A stretch of 64,000 nt of DNA, taken from Candidatus Allofournierella pullicola. Lineage in GTDB: Bacteria; Bacillota; Clostridia; Oscillospirales; Ruminococcaceae. Position 1 is the stretch's first letter; each line of letters opens with the position of its first letter. The stretch spans positions 1-64,000 of the forward strand of contig DXFW01000034.1 of the NCBI GenBank assembly GCA_019114225.1, in the 5' to 3' direction. The translations under genes and the position numbers were made by a program. This document shows, piece by piece, positions 37,192 to 46,448 of the stretch. Under the pieces are notes generated by a model. That model ran no database searches. It saw nothing but the letters and a program-made list of their open reading frames with translations, and was not told the origin of the DNA.

Positions 37192-38553
37192 TCAATAGCG
37201 GCGGCGGATCTTTTTGGAGCCGCGCCCCTTTGCCAGCGAGATGAAATAGAGCACCAGATACACCGCCACGGCGGCGCCGGTGAGCACCATCAGCACCTTG
37301 AAGTAGAGGCTGGCGAAGAACTCGCCCACCTTGCTCAAGGTGTAGAGCACCATGTTCCGGTCCAGATCGCGCTCGGCCAGCAGTTCCACCGTGCCGATGA
37401 CCTCGCCGGAGAGGGAGATGTCCACCGTGCCGATCACGTCCCCCTGCTTCACCGGGGCGGACACGCTCTCGGGCAGGTGGAAGGTCTTTTGGGTAATGCT
37501 CTCGTCCGAGCCCACGGGCAGGATGGTGAGCAGGTCGTCCGCCGGGTAGACCATCAGCCGGTCGGTCTCGGCGCAGTATTTCACCGGCACCTGCTCGATG
37601 GGCTCGTTCTTGTCCAGGGCGGGCAGGATGTCAAAACTCTCGAACACCCAGTCCATCAACAGGCCCGTCTCATAGGCGGCGGGGTTGTACTTCGGGTTGC
37701 CGTTCGAGTCCAGATAGTTGACGCCGATCTGGTCGCAGGAGTTGGGGCTGTTGAGCACCACGGAGATGTAGCTCTTGCCGTCCTGGTTGTGCCAGGCCAC
37801 CAGATTGGACCAGTCCTCCAGGGTGCCGGTCTTGCCGCCCATGCAGTAGCTGCGGTAGAACTCCGCGCCCGCGCCTTCCCGGATCATCACGTTGGTGTTG
37901 AACAGGTTGTAGGTGCCCTCCGAGTAGCGGGGCGGCATGGCGCCCATGTCGTACTTCTGGGTGGCGATGACCTCTTTGAAGGTATCGAAGCTGAGGGCGT
38001 AGCGGAACATCAGGTAGAGGTCCCGGGCGGTGGTGACGTTCTCAATGCTCATGCCCACCGCGTCCACAAAGTGGGTGTCGGTGCAGCCGATCTCCTTCGC
38101 CTTGGCGTTCATCATGTAGACGAAGTTCTCCTGGCTGCCGCCGCCCACATAGTCGGCAATGATCATGGCCGCGTCGGCGCCGCTGTAGACCAGCATGGCG
38201 TTGAGCAGGTTGCGCAGGGTGTGGGTCTCGCCGGGGCGGATGTCCGCCACCTGCATGCCGCTGAGATACAGCTCGTCCTGGATGTAGCGGGGCATGGCCA
38301 CGGTGACGGAATCCAGCTGGTCCTGATACTGCTCCAGCAGCAGGATGGCGGTCATCACCTTGGCGGTGCTGGCGGTGGGCAGCACCTGGTCGCTGTTTTT
38401 TTCGTAAACGATGATGTTGGTGTCCAGGTTGACCACATAGGCGCCGGGGGCAGCCACATCAAAGGGCGGTGTGAAGCCCGCCGCAGAGGCAGGCAGGGCC
38501 AGCAGCCCGGCCATGACCGCGAGGGTCAGCAGAAAGGCGATGGTTTTTTTCAT
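37192..38553 (-). CDS. D-alanyl-D-alanine carboxypeptidase (PBP5/DacA-like)
   Basis: 453 residues from the ATG at 38551-38553 with a signal peptide (residues 1-24, cut after ASA). Penicillin-binding fold: STAKVM (Ser-x-x-Lys) near 66, KTGT near 228. The second motif is YSGADAAM, Ala in place of the Asn of SxN. A C-terminal membrane segment (about 420-442) and KKIRRRY tail anchor it. Trims pentapeptides in the wall. Confidence 0.92.
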   Translation of the reverse strand: MKKTIAFLLTLAVMAGLLALPASAAGFTPPFDVAAPGAYVVNLDTNIIVYEKNSDQVLPTASTAKVMTAILLLEQYQDQLDSVTVAMPRYIQDELYLSGMQVADIRPGETHTLRNLLNAMLVYSGADAAMIIADYVGGGSQENFVYMMNAKAKEIGCTDTHFVDAVGMSIENVTTARDLYLMFRYALSFDTFKEVIATQKYDMGAMPPRYSEGTYNLFNTNVMIREGAGAEFYRSYCMGGKTGTLEDWSNLVAWHNQDGKSYISVVLNSPNSCDQIGVNYLDSNGNPKYNPAAYETGLLMDWVFESFDILPALDKNEPIEQVPVKYCAETDRLMVYPADDLLTILPVGSDESITQKTFHLPESVSAPVKQGDVIGTVDISLSGEVIGTVELLAERDLDRNMVLYTLSKVGEFFASLYFKVLMVLTGAAVAVYLVLYFISLAKGRGSKKIRRRY

Positions 38554-38648
38554 ATAGACTTTTCCCTTTAAAGGCGTTACAATAAAACACAGATGACCCC
38601 GCCGGGGCGGGCGGCCGAGCGCCTGCCCTCCCGGATGGTATTTCATAT

Positions 38649-38677
38649 ATTATAGCAGTTTTGAGCCCGCTTATAAA
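38649..38677 (-). promoter_or_regulatory. dacA-pncB promoter
   Basis: Minus strand TTTATA (38672-38677), 17-nt spacer, perfect TATAAT (38649-38654). Confidence 0.65.
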
Positions 38678-38708
38678 GGCTTTTTGTGTGAAAGAGGTGT
38701 GTTCCCCC

Positions 38709-39374
38709 GTGATTTATGTGACCGGCGATCTCCACGGCGACATCGAGCGTTTTGCCGACAAAACCATCAAAAAGCTGAAGAAAGGCGACACGCTCATCGT
38801 TCTGGGGGATTTTGGGTTTCTCTGGTCCGGCGACAAGGCGGAGCAAAAGCACCTCAAATGGCTGGCCAAGCGCCGCTACCGGCTTTTGTTCATCGACGGC
38901 TGCCACGAAAACTTTGACCTTTTGCGGGATTACCCGGTGGAGGACTTCATGGGCGGCCGCGCGCGGCACATCGGCGGCAATCTCTACTACATCCAGCGGG
39001 GCAGCGTTCTGGACATCGAGGGCAAAAAGCTGCTGTGCTTCGGCGGCGCCGAGAGCTGGGACAAAGAGGACCGGGAAGAAGGCGTGAACTGGTGGCGGGC
39101 GGAACTGCCCACCAGCGACGAGCTGGAATACTGTGTGGAGAGCCTGAAGGCCGCCGGCGGCGAGGTGGACTACATCCTCACCCACGACGCGCCGCTGCAG
39201 ATCTTGGAATTCACCCAGCTCATGCGGGGCCAGCCCAACTGGCTGCACAACTTCTTTGACCAGGTGATGAAGACCACCCGCTACAAAAAGTGGCTGTTCG
39301 GCCGCTATCACAAGGACCTGAACTACAGCCCCAAGGTGCAGGCGGTGTTTTTGAAAGTGGTGCCGCTGGAATAA
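38709..39374 (+). CDS. Metallophosphoesterase
   Basis: 221 residues from a GTG at 38709, chosen because GAGGTG stands 9 nt before it and the family start VIYVTGDLHGD follows at once. Calcineurin-like motifs GDLHGD, GDFGFLW, DGCHENFD (GNHE-like) and LTHDAP. Substrate unknown. Divergent from dacA. Confidence 0.88.
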   Translation: MIYVTGDLHGDIERFADKTIKKLKKGDTLIVLGDFGFLWSGDKAEQKHLKWLAKRRYRLLFIDGCHENFDLLRDYPVEDFMGGRARHIGGNLYYIQRGSVLDIEGKKLLCFGGAESWDKEDREEGVNWWRAELPTSDELEYCVESLKAAGGEVDYILTHDAPLQILEFTQLMRGQPNWLHNFFDQVMKTTRYKKWLFGRYHKDLNYSPKVQAVFLKVVPLE

Positions 39375-39398
39375 GGCAGGGCGCAAAAGATAAGGATG

Positions 39399-39434
39399 AG
39401 CCGCCGGGAAACGGGAGTTTCCCGGCGGCTTTTT
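39399..39434 (+). terminator. Phosphoesterase terminator
   Basis: 14-bp stem AGCCGCCGGGAAAC (39399-39412) with 39417-39430, GGGA loop, T run. Confidence 0.9.
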
Positions 39435-39439
39435 GCTGC

Positions 39440-39474
39440 CAAAACGGCCCGGGCGCGTTTGCGTCCGGACCGTT
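39440..39474 (-). terminator. proS terminator
   Basis: Imperfect stem AACGG.CCGG.CGC (39443 on) with its mirror ending at 39474, GTTT loop, then TTTT on the minus strand. Confidence 0.7.
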
Positions 39475-39485
39475 CTTTCTTGTTT

Positions 39486-40925
39486 TTAGTAGGCTTTGCC
39501 CCAGTAGACCATCACCTTGGCGGGCTTGCCGCAGACGGGGCAGACGTCGGAGAGGTGCTCCTGCTCGAAGGGCATGCACCGGCTGGACAGGCCAGCCTCC
39601 TCCTTCATCTTCTCCTCGCAGGCAAGGTCGCCGCACCACATGGTCTTGATGTAGCCGTTGTTCGCTTCGGCCAGGGCCTTCACCTCGTCCATAGTGGTGG
39701 CGCTCCAGGTGCGGTTCTCCCGGTTCTCCAGGGCGCGGGCGTAGAGGCTCTGGGCCAGGGCCTCCAGCTGGGCGGGAATGGCGGTCTCCAGCTCGTCCAG
39801 ACAGACGAAGGTCTTTTCCCGGTTGTCGCGGCGCACCAGCACGCACTGGTTCTTCTCGATGTCCTTGGGGCCGATCTCCAGGCGCAGGGGCACGCCCTTC
39901 ATCTCCCATTGGCTGAACTTCCAGCCGGGGCTGTTGTCGGAGTTGTCCAGCTTGACGCGGCAGAACTTGGACAGGCGCTTGGCCAGCTCCTCGGCCTTCT
40001 CGGTGACGCCGGGCTTGTGGGCGGCCACCGGAACGATGACCACCTGGAAGGGGGCGATGGCCGGGGGCAGGATGAGGCCCTCGTCGTCGCCGTGGGTCAT
40101 GATGATGGCGCCCACCAGGCGGGTGGACACGCCCCAGCTGGTCTGATGGGGATACTGCAGCTGGTTGTCGCGGCCGGTGAACTGCACGTCAAAGGCGCGG
40201 GAGAAACCGTCGCCGAAGTAGTGGCTGGTGCCGCTCTGCAGGGCCTTGCCGTCGTGCATCATGGCCTCGATGGTGTAGGTGGCCTCCGCGCCGGCGAACT
40301 TCTCCTTGTCGGTCTTCTTGCCCTTCACCACGGGGATCATCAGGTACTTCTCGCACAGCTCGGCGTAGGTGTTCAGCTGCTGCTCGGTCTCCTCGATGGC
40401 CTCCTGGGCGGTCTCGTGGATGGTGTGGCCCTCCTGCCACCAGAACTCGCGGCTGCGCAGGAAGGGACGGGTGGTCTTTTCCCAGCGCACCACGCTGCAC
40501 CACTGGTTATACTTCATGGGCAGGTCACGCCAGGAGTGCAGCACATGGGCGAAGTGGTCGCAGAACAGCGTCTCGCTGGTGGGGCGCACGCACAGGCGCT
40601 CTTCCAGCTGGTCCAGGCCGCCGTGGGTGACCCAGGCCACCTCGGGGGCAAAGCCCTCCACGTGGTCCTTCTCCTTCTGGAGCAGGCTCTCGGGGATGAA
40701 GATGGGCATGGCCACGTTCTCATGGCCGGTGGCCTTGAACATGCCGTCCAGGATGTGGGTGATGTTCTCCCAGATGGCGTAGCCGTAGGGGCGCAGGATC
40801 ATGCAGCCCTTCACGCTGGAATAGTCCACCAGCTCCGCCTTGAGGCACACGTCGGTGTACCACTGGGCAAAATCCTCGTTGATGGGGGTGATGGCCTCCA
40901 CCAGTTTCTTCTTCTGTTCGCTCAT
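39486..40925 (-). CDS. proS: Prolyl-tRNA synthetase, archaeal/eukaryal type
   Basis: 479 residues, no editing insertion. Class II motifs: motif 2 [20 protein letters not shown] near residue 145, VRPTSET near 113, and the C-terminal zinc-type domain with [17 protein letters not shown] and CPVCGKPA. This type 3 ProRS is common in Clostridia. It lies 82 nt after acpP with a terminator between; no T-box leader is visible. Confidence 0.97.
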   Translation of the reverse strand: MSEQKKKLVEAITPINEDFAQWYTDVCLKAELVDYSSVKGCMILRPYGYAIWENITHILDGMFKATGHENVAMPIFIPESLLQKEKDHVEGFAPEVAWVTHGGLDQLEERLCVRPTSETLFCDHFAHVLHSWRDLPMKYNQWCSVVRWEKTTRPFLRSREFWWQEGHTIHETAQEAIEETEQQLNTYAELCEKYLMIPVVKGKKTDKEKFAGAEATYTIEAMMHDGKALQSGTSHYFGDGFSRAFDVQFTGRDNQLQYPHQTSWGVSTRLVGAIIMTHGDDEGLILPPAIAPFQVVIVPVAAHKPGVTEKAEELAKRLSKFCRVKLDNSDNSPGWKFSQWEMKGVPLRLEIGPKDIEKNQCVLVRRDNREKTFVCLDELETAIPAQLEALAQSLYARALENRENRTWSATTMDEVKALAEANNGYIKTMWCGDLACEEKMKEEAGLSSRCMPFEQEHLSDVCPVCGKPAKVMVYWGKAY

Positions 40926-40954
40926 TTGCGCCGTTCCTTCCTGTTCGGTTTAGT

Positions 40955-40987
40955 AAAAAACACGCCCCCGCACTTGCTGCAGGGGCG
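40955..40987 (-). terminator. acpP terminator
   Basis: CGCCCC (40963-40968), mismatch, GCA/TGC inner stem, GGGGCG (40982-40987), T6 on minus at 40955-40960. Partial read-through to proS is likely as no other promoter is seen. Confidence 0.82.
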
Positions 40988-41007
40988 CGATCACAGCGAT
41001 TGCTGCT

Positions 41008-41238
41008 TCAGCTGTTCTCCTCGACGTAGCGCACGACGTCCCCAACGGTGTGGAAATTCTCGATCTGCTCGTCGGGCACTTCCACGCCGAACTCGTCCTC
41101 CAGAGTCATGACCATGTCAACCACGTCCAGGCTGTCGGCCTCAAAATCCTCAAGGATATCGCTGTCCATGGTGATCTTGTCCTCGTCGATGTCCAGCTGT
41201 TCGGCCAAGAGCTCACGGATGCGTTCAAAAGTATCCAT
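41008..41238 (-). CDS. acpP: Acyl carrier protein
   Basis: 76 residues, strongly acidic. Phosphopantetheine serine in EADSLDVVDMVM (Ser about 36). Carries acyl chains in fatty acid synthesis. No fab genes are adjacent. Consensus promoter directly upstream. Confidence 0.97.
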   Translation of the reverse strand: MDTFERIRELLAEQLDIDEDKITMDSDILEDFEADSLDVVDMVMTLEDEFGVEVPDEQIENFHTVGDVVRYVEENS

Positions 41239-41296
41239 AATCGTTATAACTCCCTTTTTGTTGCCCCGCTATAGCGGTGTGTTTATACTATATCAT

Positions 41297-41325
41297 TTTA
41301 TAGCCTATCTATGAGGGGTTGTCAA
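41297..41325 (-). promoter_or_regulatory. acpP promoter
   Basis: Minus strand consensus TTGACA (41320-41325), 17-nt spacer, TATAAA (41297-41302). Confidence 0.85.
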
Positions 41326-41357
41326 GGGTCTCGGGCAAGTTTTTTGGCGGTTTTCCT

Positions 41358-41386
41358 TGTGCTGACCGGGGTTTGACGCTATAATA
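41358..41386 (+). promoter_or_regulatory. dapF promoter
   Basis: TTGTGC (41358-41363), 17-nt spacer, perfect TATAAT (41381-41386). Confidence 0.75.
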
Positions 41387-41448
41387 AAATCAAAGCGCGG
41401 GCGGCGGGCAGAATGCGCCCTTTTCCGCCCCGGAGGGGGGAGTTTGCG

Positions 41449-42279
41449 GTGGTTTTGAATTTCACCAAAATGGAAGGCTGCGGCAACGACTACATCTATG
41501 TAGACTGCCTTGCCGGCCTCTTTTTTGACCCGGCGGCCGCTGCGGTGGCCCTGAGCCCCCGGCACTTTGCCGTGGGGGCGGACGGGCTGATCTGTATCTG
41601 CCACAGCGACGTGGCCGACGCGAAAATGCGGATGTTCAACGCCGACGGCAGCGAAGGCTCCATGTGCGGCAACGGCATTCGATGTGTGGCACAGTGGCTG
41701 TTTGAGCACGGCCTTGTGACGGATGAGGCGAAGGTGGAGACCCGCGCGGGCGTGAAAACGCTGCGGCGCATGGGCGACGGGATGTGGCAGGTGGAGATGG
41801 GCAAGGCCAGCTTTGTCCCCGCCGATCTGCCCGCCCAGGGCTTTGGCGACGGGCCTGCCATCCAAAAGGAACTGATGGTGGGCGGCCGCGCCTGGCCGGT
41901 GACCTGCGTGTCGGTGGGCAACCCCCACTGCGTGACGCGGGTGCCGGACGTGGCCGGGGTGGATCTTCAGAAGATCGGCCCGGGGTTTGAACACCACATG
42001 GCGTTCCCCGAAGGGGTGAACACCGAGTTCATCCAGGTGCTGGGGCCGAACCGGCTGAAAATGCGGGTGTGGGAACGGGGCAGCGGCGAGACGCTGGCCT
42101 GCGGCACCGGCGCCAGCGCCAGCGTTGCGGCCTGTGTGGCCGAGGGGCTTTGCCGCCCCGACGAGGATGTGCAGGTGGAGCTTTTGGGCGGCACGCTCAC
42201 CATCCGGGTGGGCAGCGACTGGCGGGTGCTGATGACCGGCCCCGCCCGCACCGCCTTCACCGGCACAGCAAACATTTGA
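41449..42279 (+). CDS. dapF: Diaminopimelate epimerase
   Basis: 276 residues with a GTG start at 41449 (GGAGGGG about 9 nt upstream; the family start NFTKMEGCGNDY follows). Both catalytic cysteines present: GSMCGNGIRC near 76 and ACGTGASA near 222. Converts LL- to meso-diaminopimelate for lysine and peptidoglycan. Next gene begins 21 nt downstream. Confidence 0.96.
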   Translation: MVLNFTKMEGCGNDYIYVDCLAGLFFDPAAAAVALSPRHFAVGADGLICICHSDVADAKMRMFNADGSEGSMCGNGIRCVAQWLFEHGLVTDEAKVETRAGVKTLRRMGDGMWQVEMGKASFVPADLPAQGFGDGPAIQKELMVGGRAWPVTCVSVGNPHCVTRVPDVAGVDLQKIGPGFEHHMAFPEGVNTEFIQVLGPNRLKMRVWERGSGETLACGTGASASVAACVAEGLCRPDEDVQVELLGGTLTIRVGSDWRVLMTGPARTAFTGTANI

Positions 42280-42300
42280 GTGGGTAAGGAGCGAGGGAAG

Positions 42301-42702
42301 ATGGAAGAACTGAAAAAGGTACTGGAAGGCCGGCCGGTGTTGTATCTGGCCACGGTGGAGGGCTATCTGCCCCGGGTGCGGCCCATCAACCACTACATGG
42401 TCTGGAACGACCGCTTCTACATTGCCATGGGCAAGCACAAGGAAGCCTACAAGCAGCTGCTGGACAACACCAACCTGGAGCTGACCGCCGCTTTGGGCGA
42501 GAACGACTGGATCCGCATCCGCGGCACGGTGAACTTTGACACCAGCGCCGAGGCCTACGCCGCCGCCTTCGCGGAGATGCCCGACCTGGAGGAGAGCTTC
42601 AGCGAGGACACCGGCAAGCGGCTGGCCCTCATCTATCTGGACCACATCAGCGCCATGACCTTCGACCGGGAGGACAACGCGCAGCTGCTGGCGAAATTCT
42701 GA
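42301..42702 (+). CDS. Pyridoxamine 5'-phosphate oxidase-like FMN-binding protein
   Basis: 133 residues from the ATG at 42301. Split-barrel flavin fold with PVLYLATVEGYLPRVRPI near residue 13-30 and a KEAYKQLLDN segment; resembles small 5-nitroimidazole-reductase/PNPOx-like proteins. Substrate unknown. Probably co-transcribed with dapF. Confidence 0.82.
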   Translation: MEELKKVLEGRPVLYLATVEGYLPRVRPINHYMVWNDRFYIAMGKHKEAYKQLLDNTNLELTAALGENDWIRIRGTVNFDTSAEAYAAAFAEMPDLEESFSEDTGKRLALIYLDHISAMTFDREDNAQLLAKF

Positions 42703-42712
42703 ACACACATGC

Positions 42713-42744
42713 CGCCGGACGATACTTTTCCCGTCCGGCGTTTT
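42713..42744 (+). terminator. Terminator after the dapF unit
   Basis: 9-bp CGCCGGACG (42713-42721) with 42732-42740, TTTT behind. Confidence 0.8.
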
Positions 42745-42764
42745 CTATAAGAAGGGAAGTTTCC

Positions 42765-43238
42765 ATGGAGCAAAGCACATCTGCGTCCTTCATCCGTCCC
42801 GCCACGGCGCAGGATGCTGGGCGTATCGCGGAGATACTGGTATTCAACAACCGGCTGAACTTCTTCCCCATTTTCAAGGACGAGCAGTATTCCTTCTGCG
42901 AGATGCAGGTGGTGTCTCTGGCCCAGCAGCTTGCGGAAAGCCGGGATGCGCTCGCCCGCACCTTTGTCTGGGACGACGGGGTGCTGCGGGGCTTCGTGCG
43001 CATTCAGGGCCGGGAGGTAGAAAAGCTCTTTGTGGACCCCTGCTTTCAGGGCAGGGGCGTGGGCGCGGCGCTGCTGAGATTCGCCGTGACCCACTTTGAG
43101 GCCGACCATCTCTGGGCGCTGGAAGCGAACGAAAGTGCGCGGCGTTTTTATTCTGTTCACGGGTTTGCCCCCACCGGCGAGAGCCGTTTTGAGGAGGGCA
43201 CCGACCAGCGCCTCCTGCTGCTGCACCGCCAAAACTGA
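42765..43238 (+). CDS. GNAT-family N-acetyltransferase
   Basis: 157 residues. Acetyl-CoA loop VDPCFQGRGVGAALL near residue 92-106, NESARRFYSVHGF near 125, as in RimI/PhnO-like enzymes. Substrate unknown. GGGAAG before the ATG; only 20 nt after the preceding terminator. Confidence 0.88.
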   Translation: MEQSTSASFIRPATAQDAGRIAEILVFNNRLNFFPIFKDEQYSFCEMQVVSLAQQLAESRDALARTFVWDDGVLRGFVRIQGREVEKLFVDPCFQGRGVGAALLRFAVTHFEADHLWALEANESARRFYSVHGFAPTGESRFEEGTDQRLLLLHRQN

Positions 43239-43247
43239 AGAAAACGT

Positions 43248-43293
43248 AAAAAACCAGCGGCCCCTTCCCAAAACCGGGAAGAGGCCGCTGGTT
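43248..43293 (-). terminator. Terminator of the 43293 acetyltransferase gene
   Basis: Long two-part stem: AACCAGCGGCC (43252-43262) with 43283-43293 and CTTCCC (43264-43269) with 43276-43281; T5 on minus. It overlaps the gene's stop codon. Confidence 0.85.
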
Positions 43294-43934
43294 CACTCTT
43301 CGATGATGGAATTGTCCGCCAAAATGTCCGGCTTATAGCGCATGCTGTTCGCCTCGGTGATGGGGCGGATGACCCGGGCGGGCACGCCCGCCGCGAAGCT
43401 GCCGGCGGGGATATCCTTTGTGACCACCGCACCCGCGCCGATGACGCAGCCGTCCCCGACGGTCACGCCGGGGCAGACGGTGACGTTCGCCCCGAACCAG
43501 CAGTCGCTGCCGATGTGCACCGGCTTTGCCCAGCAAAGGCGGCGCTTTTCGCCGGCGGCGGTGAGCATGGCCCGGCGCTCGCCTGCCACCATGGGGTGCA
43601 GAGGCGTGACGATGGTCACGCCAGGGCCAAAACAGCAGTTGTCACCGATGGTGACTTCCGCGTCGTCCTGGACGGTGAAATTGAAATTGGCAAAGACGTT
43701 TTTGCCGATACGGGTGTGCTTGCCGTAGTGAAAGGCGATGGGCCCCTGGATGAACACACCCTCGCCCATCTGGCCCAGGATCTGGCGGAGGATGGCCTGC
43801 CGCTTTTCCGTCTCACCCTCGTGGGTCATGTTGTAATCCACATTCAGATCGTGGGTCCTGCGCTTGATGGCAGCCAGCTCCGGCCCGTCGGGATAAAAGA
43901 GAATGCCGGCGCCGATCTTTTCCTCTTCGGTCAT
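43293..43934 (-). CDS. Sugar O-acetyltransferase (maltose/galactoside acetyltransferase family)
   Basis: 213 residues from the ATG at 43932-43934 with GGAGG upstream. Hexapeptide repeats (IGDNCCFGPGVTI, VGDGCVIGAGAVV), NFNFTV and catalytic His in TPLHPM. Same family as the gene at 20.9 kb, about one third identical by eye. Acetylates a sugar with acetyl-CoA. It follows the gpmI terminator and has no obvious partner. Confidence 0.88.
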   Translation of the reverse strand: MTEEEKIGAGILFYPDGPELAAIKRRTHDLNVDYNMTHEGETEKRQAILRQILGQMGEGVFIQGPIAFHYGKHTRIGKNVFANFNFTVQDDAEVTIGDNCCFGPGVTIVTPLHPMVAGERRAMLTAAGEKRRLCWAKPVHIGSDCWFGANVTVCPGVTVGDGCVIGAGAVVTKDIPAGSFAAGVPARVIRPITEANSMRYKPDILADNSIIEE

Positions 43935-43953
43935 TTCCCCGCCTCCTGCTTTC

Positions 43954-44005
43954 AAAAAAATACAGGCCGGACCGGGCCCCTGAAACAAGGGCGCGGCCCG
44001 GCCTG
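43954..44005 (-). terminator. gpmI terminator
   Basis: CAGGCCGG (43963-43970) with CCGGCCTG (43998-44005) plus inner GC pairs, T7 on minus at 43954-43960. Confidence 0.85.
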
Positions 44006-44014
44006 CGGGTCTTA

Positions 44015-45535
44015 TCACTCGATAATGCTCTTGCCGGTCATCTCGGCGGGTTGGTCCAGGCCCAGGAGTTTGAGCATGGTGGGAGCGATGTCCGCCAGCA
44101 CGCCGCCCTGGCGCAGCTTCACATCCCCCGCGCCGGCCACCAGGAAGGGCACCGGGTTGGTGGTGTGGGCGGTGAAGGGAGAGCCGTCCACATCGTACAT
44201 GCGGTCGGCGTTGCCGTGGTCGGCGGTGAGCAGCACCTGGCCGCCGGCGGCCAGCACCGCGCCGATCACCTTGCCGGCGCACTCGTCCACGGCCTCCACG
44301 GCCTTCACGGCGGCCTCGAACACGCCGGTGTGGCCCACCATGTCGCAGTTGGCGAAGTTCAGGATGATGACGTCGTACTTGCCGCTCTCAATGCGCTTGA
44401 CGCACTCGTCGGCCACTTCGTAGGCGCTCATCTCGGGCTTCAGGTCATAGGTGGCCACCTTGGGGCTGGGGATGAGGGCGCGGTCCTCGCCCTCGAAGGG
44501 AGCCTCCACGCCGCCGTTGAAGAAGAAGGTCACATGGGCATACTTCTCGGTCTCGGCAATGCGCAGCTGGGTCTTGCCGCAGGCGGCAAGGTAGGCGCCC
44601 ATCACGTTGTCCAGGCTCTGGGGCTTGAAGGCCACCTCCACGTTGGGCATGGTGGCGTCGTACTGGGTGAAGCAGACGTAGTTCACCGCAAAACGGCCGT
44701 TCCGGCGCTCGAAGCCGGTGAAGGCGTCGTCCACGAAGGTGCGGGTGATCTCACGGGCGCGGTCGGGGCGGAAGTTGAAGAAGATGACACTGTCGCCCTC
44801 ACAAACGCGGCCGCCCTCGCAGGTCACGGCGGGCACCACGAACTCGTCGGTCACGCCCTCGGCGTAGCTGTTCTCCATCACCTGCAGCGGCTCGCCCTTG
44901 ACGCCCTCGCCGTAAACGAAGGCGGCGTAGGCCTTCTCCACGCGGTCCCAGCGGTTGTCGCGGTCCATGGCGTAGTAACGGCCGGTGATGGTGGCGATTT
45001 TGCCCACGCCCAGCTCATTGAGCTTGTCCTGCAGCTGGGCGATGTAGCCCTTGCCGGAATCGGGCGGCACGTCGCGGCCGTCCATGATGGCGTGGACGTA
45101 CAGCTCCTTCACGCCCAGGTCCTTGGCCATGTCCAGCAGGCCGAACAGGTGCTGGATGTGGCTGTGGACGCCGCCGGCGCTCAGCAGGCCCATCAGGTGC
45201 AGGGCTTTGCCGTTCTTCACAGCGGCCTCCATGCAGCTGCGGATGGCGGCGTTGTCACGGATGGAACCATCCTGGATGGCCTTGGTGATACGGGTGAGCT
45301 CCTGGTAGACGATACGGCCGGCGCCGATGTTGGTGTGGCCCACTTCGCTGTTGCCCATCTGGCCGTCGGGCAGGCCCACGTCCATGCCGGAGGCGCCGAT
45401 GGTGGTGTAGGGGCAGGTGGCGAACAGCTTGTCGAGGTTCGGGGTGTTGGCGGCAACGATGGCGTTGCCCTTCACTTCGCCCGGCACCCAGCCGAAGCCG
45501 TCCAGAATGCAAAGCAGCAGGGGTTTTTTCGACAT
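44015..45535 (-). CDS. gpmI: 2,3-bisphosphoglycerate-independent phosphoglycerate mutase
   Basis: 506 residues. Alkaline phosphatase-superfamily metal enzyme: LCILDGFGW at the start, catalytic Ser in NSEVGHTNIGAG near 60, HAIMDGRDVPP near 150, and the C-terminal ADHGNADRM. Converts 3- to 2-phosphoglycerate. Third gene of pgk-tpiA-gpmI, AAGGAGA ribosome site. Confidence 0.97.
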   Translation of the reverse strand: MSKKPLLLCILDGFGWVPGEVKGNAIVAANTPNLDKLFATCPYTTIGASGMDVGLPDGQMGNSEVGHTNIGAGRIVYQELTRITKAIQDGSIRDNAAIRSCMEAAVKNGKALHLMGLLSAGGVHSHIQHLFGLLDMAKDLGVKELYVHAIMDGRDVPPDSGKGYIAQLQDKLNELGVGKIATITGRYYAMDRDNRWDRVEKAYAAFVYGEGVKGEPLQVMENSYAEGVTDEFVVPAVTCEGGRVCEGDSVIFFNFRPDRAREITRTFVDDAFTGFERRNGRFAVNYVCFTQYDATMPNVEVAFKPQSLDNVMGAYLAACGKTQLRIAETEKYAHVTFFFNGGVEAPFEGEDRALIPSPKVATYDLKPEMSAYEVADECVKRIESGKYDVIILNFANCDMVGHTGVFEAAVKAVEAVDECAGKVIGAVLAAGGQVLLTADHGNADRMYDVDGSPFTAHTTNPVPFLVAGAGDVKLRQGGVLADIAPTMLKLLGLDQPAEMTGKSIIE

Positions 45536-45553
45536 AAACGATATCTCCTTTTG

Positions 45554-45584
45554 AAAAAGGGCGCGCCGGGGCTGCCGGCGCGCC
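45554..45584 (-). terminator. Intra-operon terminator tpiA/gpmI
   Basis: 10-bp GGCGCGCCGG (45560-45569) with 45575-45584, GGCTG loop, T5 on minus. It likely lowers gpmI expression relative to tpiA. Confidence 0.75.
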
Positions 45585-45595
45585 GCGGTTGGTTT

Positions 45596-46363
45596 TTACT
45601 TGCCGGCAGCGGCAACGATGGCCGCGAAGGCGTCCGCCTTCAGGGAGGCGCCGCCGATCAGGCCGCCGTCCACGTCGGGCTTGGAGAGCAGCTCGTCGGC
45701 GTTGCCGGCGTTCATGCTGCCGCCGTACTGCACGGTGGTGGCCTTGGCCACGGCCTCGCCGTAGAGCTCAGCCAGCACCTTGCGGATGGCAGCGCAGACC
45801 TCCTGGGCCTGGTCGCTGGTGGCGGTCTTGCCGGTGCCGATGGCCCACACGGGCTCGTAGGCGATGATGATGTTCTTCATGTCCTCAGCGGACACGCCCT
45901 GCAGGGCGATCTTGGTCTGCATGCGCACCAGTTCCTCGGTGACGCCCTGCTCCCGCTGGGTCAGGTTCTCGCCCACGCAGACGATGACCTTCAGGCCGGC
46001 GGCGAGCCCCGCCAGGGTGCGCTTGTTCACGGTCTCGTCGGTCTCGGCAAAGTACTGACGGCGCTCGGAGTGGCCGGTGATGACGTACTCCACGCCCAGG
46101 TCCACCAGCATGTCGGCGCTGATCTCGCCGGTGAAGGCGCCGCTCTTCTCAAAGTGGACGTTCTCGGCGCCCACATGGATGTTGGTGCCCTTGGTCTTCT
46201 CCACGGCGGTGACCAGGCTGGTGAAGGGGGTGCAGATGACCACTTCGCAGCCCGCGTCCTTCACGGCGGGGATGAGCTCGTCGATGAGAGCGGCGGCCTC
46301 GGTGGCGGTCTTGTTCATCTTCCAGTTGCCGGCGATGACGGCCTTGCGGTTGGCTTTATCCAT
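45596..46363 (-). CDS. tpiA: Triosephosphate isomerase
   Basis: 255 residues. NWKMN with the active-site Lys at 13-17, GHSERR near 98, AYEPVWAIGTGKTA with the catalytic Glu near 168 and GGSMNAGNA near 215. Interconverts dihydroxyacetone phosphate and glyceraldehyde-3-phosphate. Between pgk and gpmI. Confidence 0.98.
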   Translation of the reverse strand: MDKANRKAVIAGNWKMNKTATEAAALIDELIPAVKDAGCEVVICTPFTSLVTAVEKTKGTNIHVGAENVHFEKSGAFTGEISADMLVDLGVEYVITGHSERRQYFAETDETVNKRTLAGLAAGLKVIVCVGENLTQREQGVTEELVRMQTKIALQGVSAEDMKNIIIAYEPVWAIGTGKTATSDQAQEVCAAIRKVLAELYGEAVAKATTVQYGGSMNAGNADELLSKPDVDGGLIGGASLKADAFAAIVAAAGK

Positions 46364-46402
46364 GGTGTGTTACCTCACTTTTATCGTTTGTTGGCTGGCC
46401 GC

Positions 46403-46433
46403 AAAAGGCCTCAGCCGCCGCGGCGGCTGAGGC
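46403..46433 (-). terminator. Perfect 26-nt palindrome, terminator pgk/tpiA
   Basis: GCCTCAGCCGCCG and its exact mirror (46408-46433), T4 on minus (46403-46406). With no unpaired loop it would fold with a small forced loop; partial termination between operon genes is likely. Confidence 0.7.
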
Positions 46434-46448
46434 GCATGGGCTCAGAAA

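Noticed and set aside
35686-38571. 961-residue open frame antisense to pncB and dacA
   Set aside because: Both minus-strand genes are clear from motifs; the plus frame is their shadow.
46408-46433. 26-nt perfect palindrome as an attachment or recombination site
   Set aside because: It lies between co-oriented operon genes and has a T run on the transcript strand, so a terminator is simpler; no integrase nearby.
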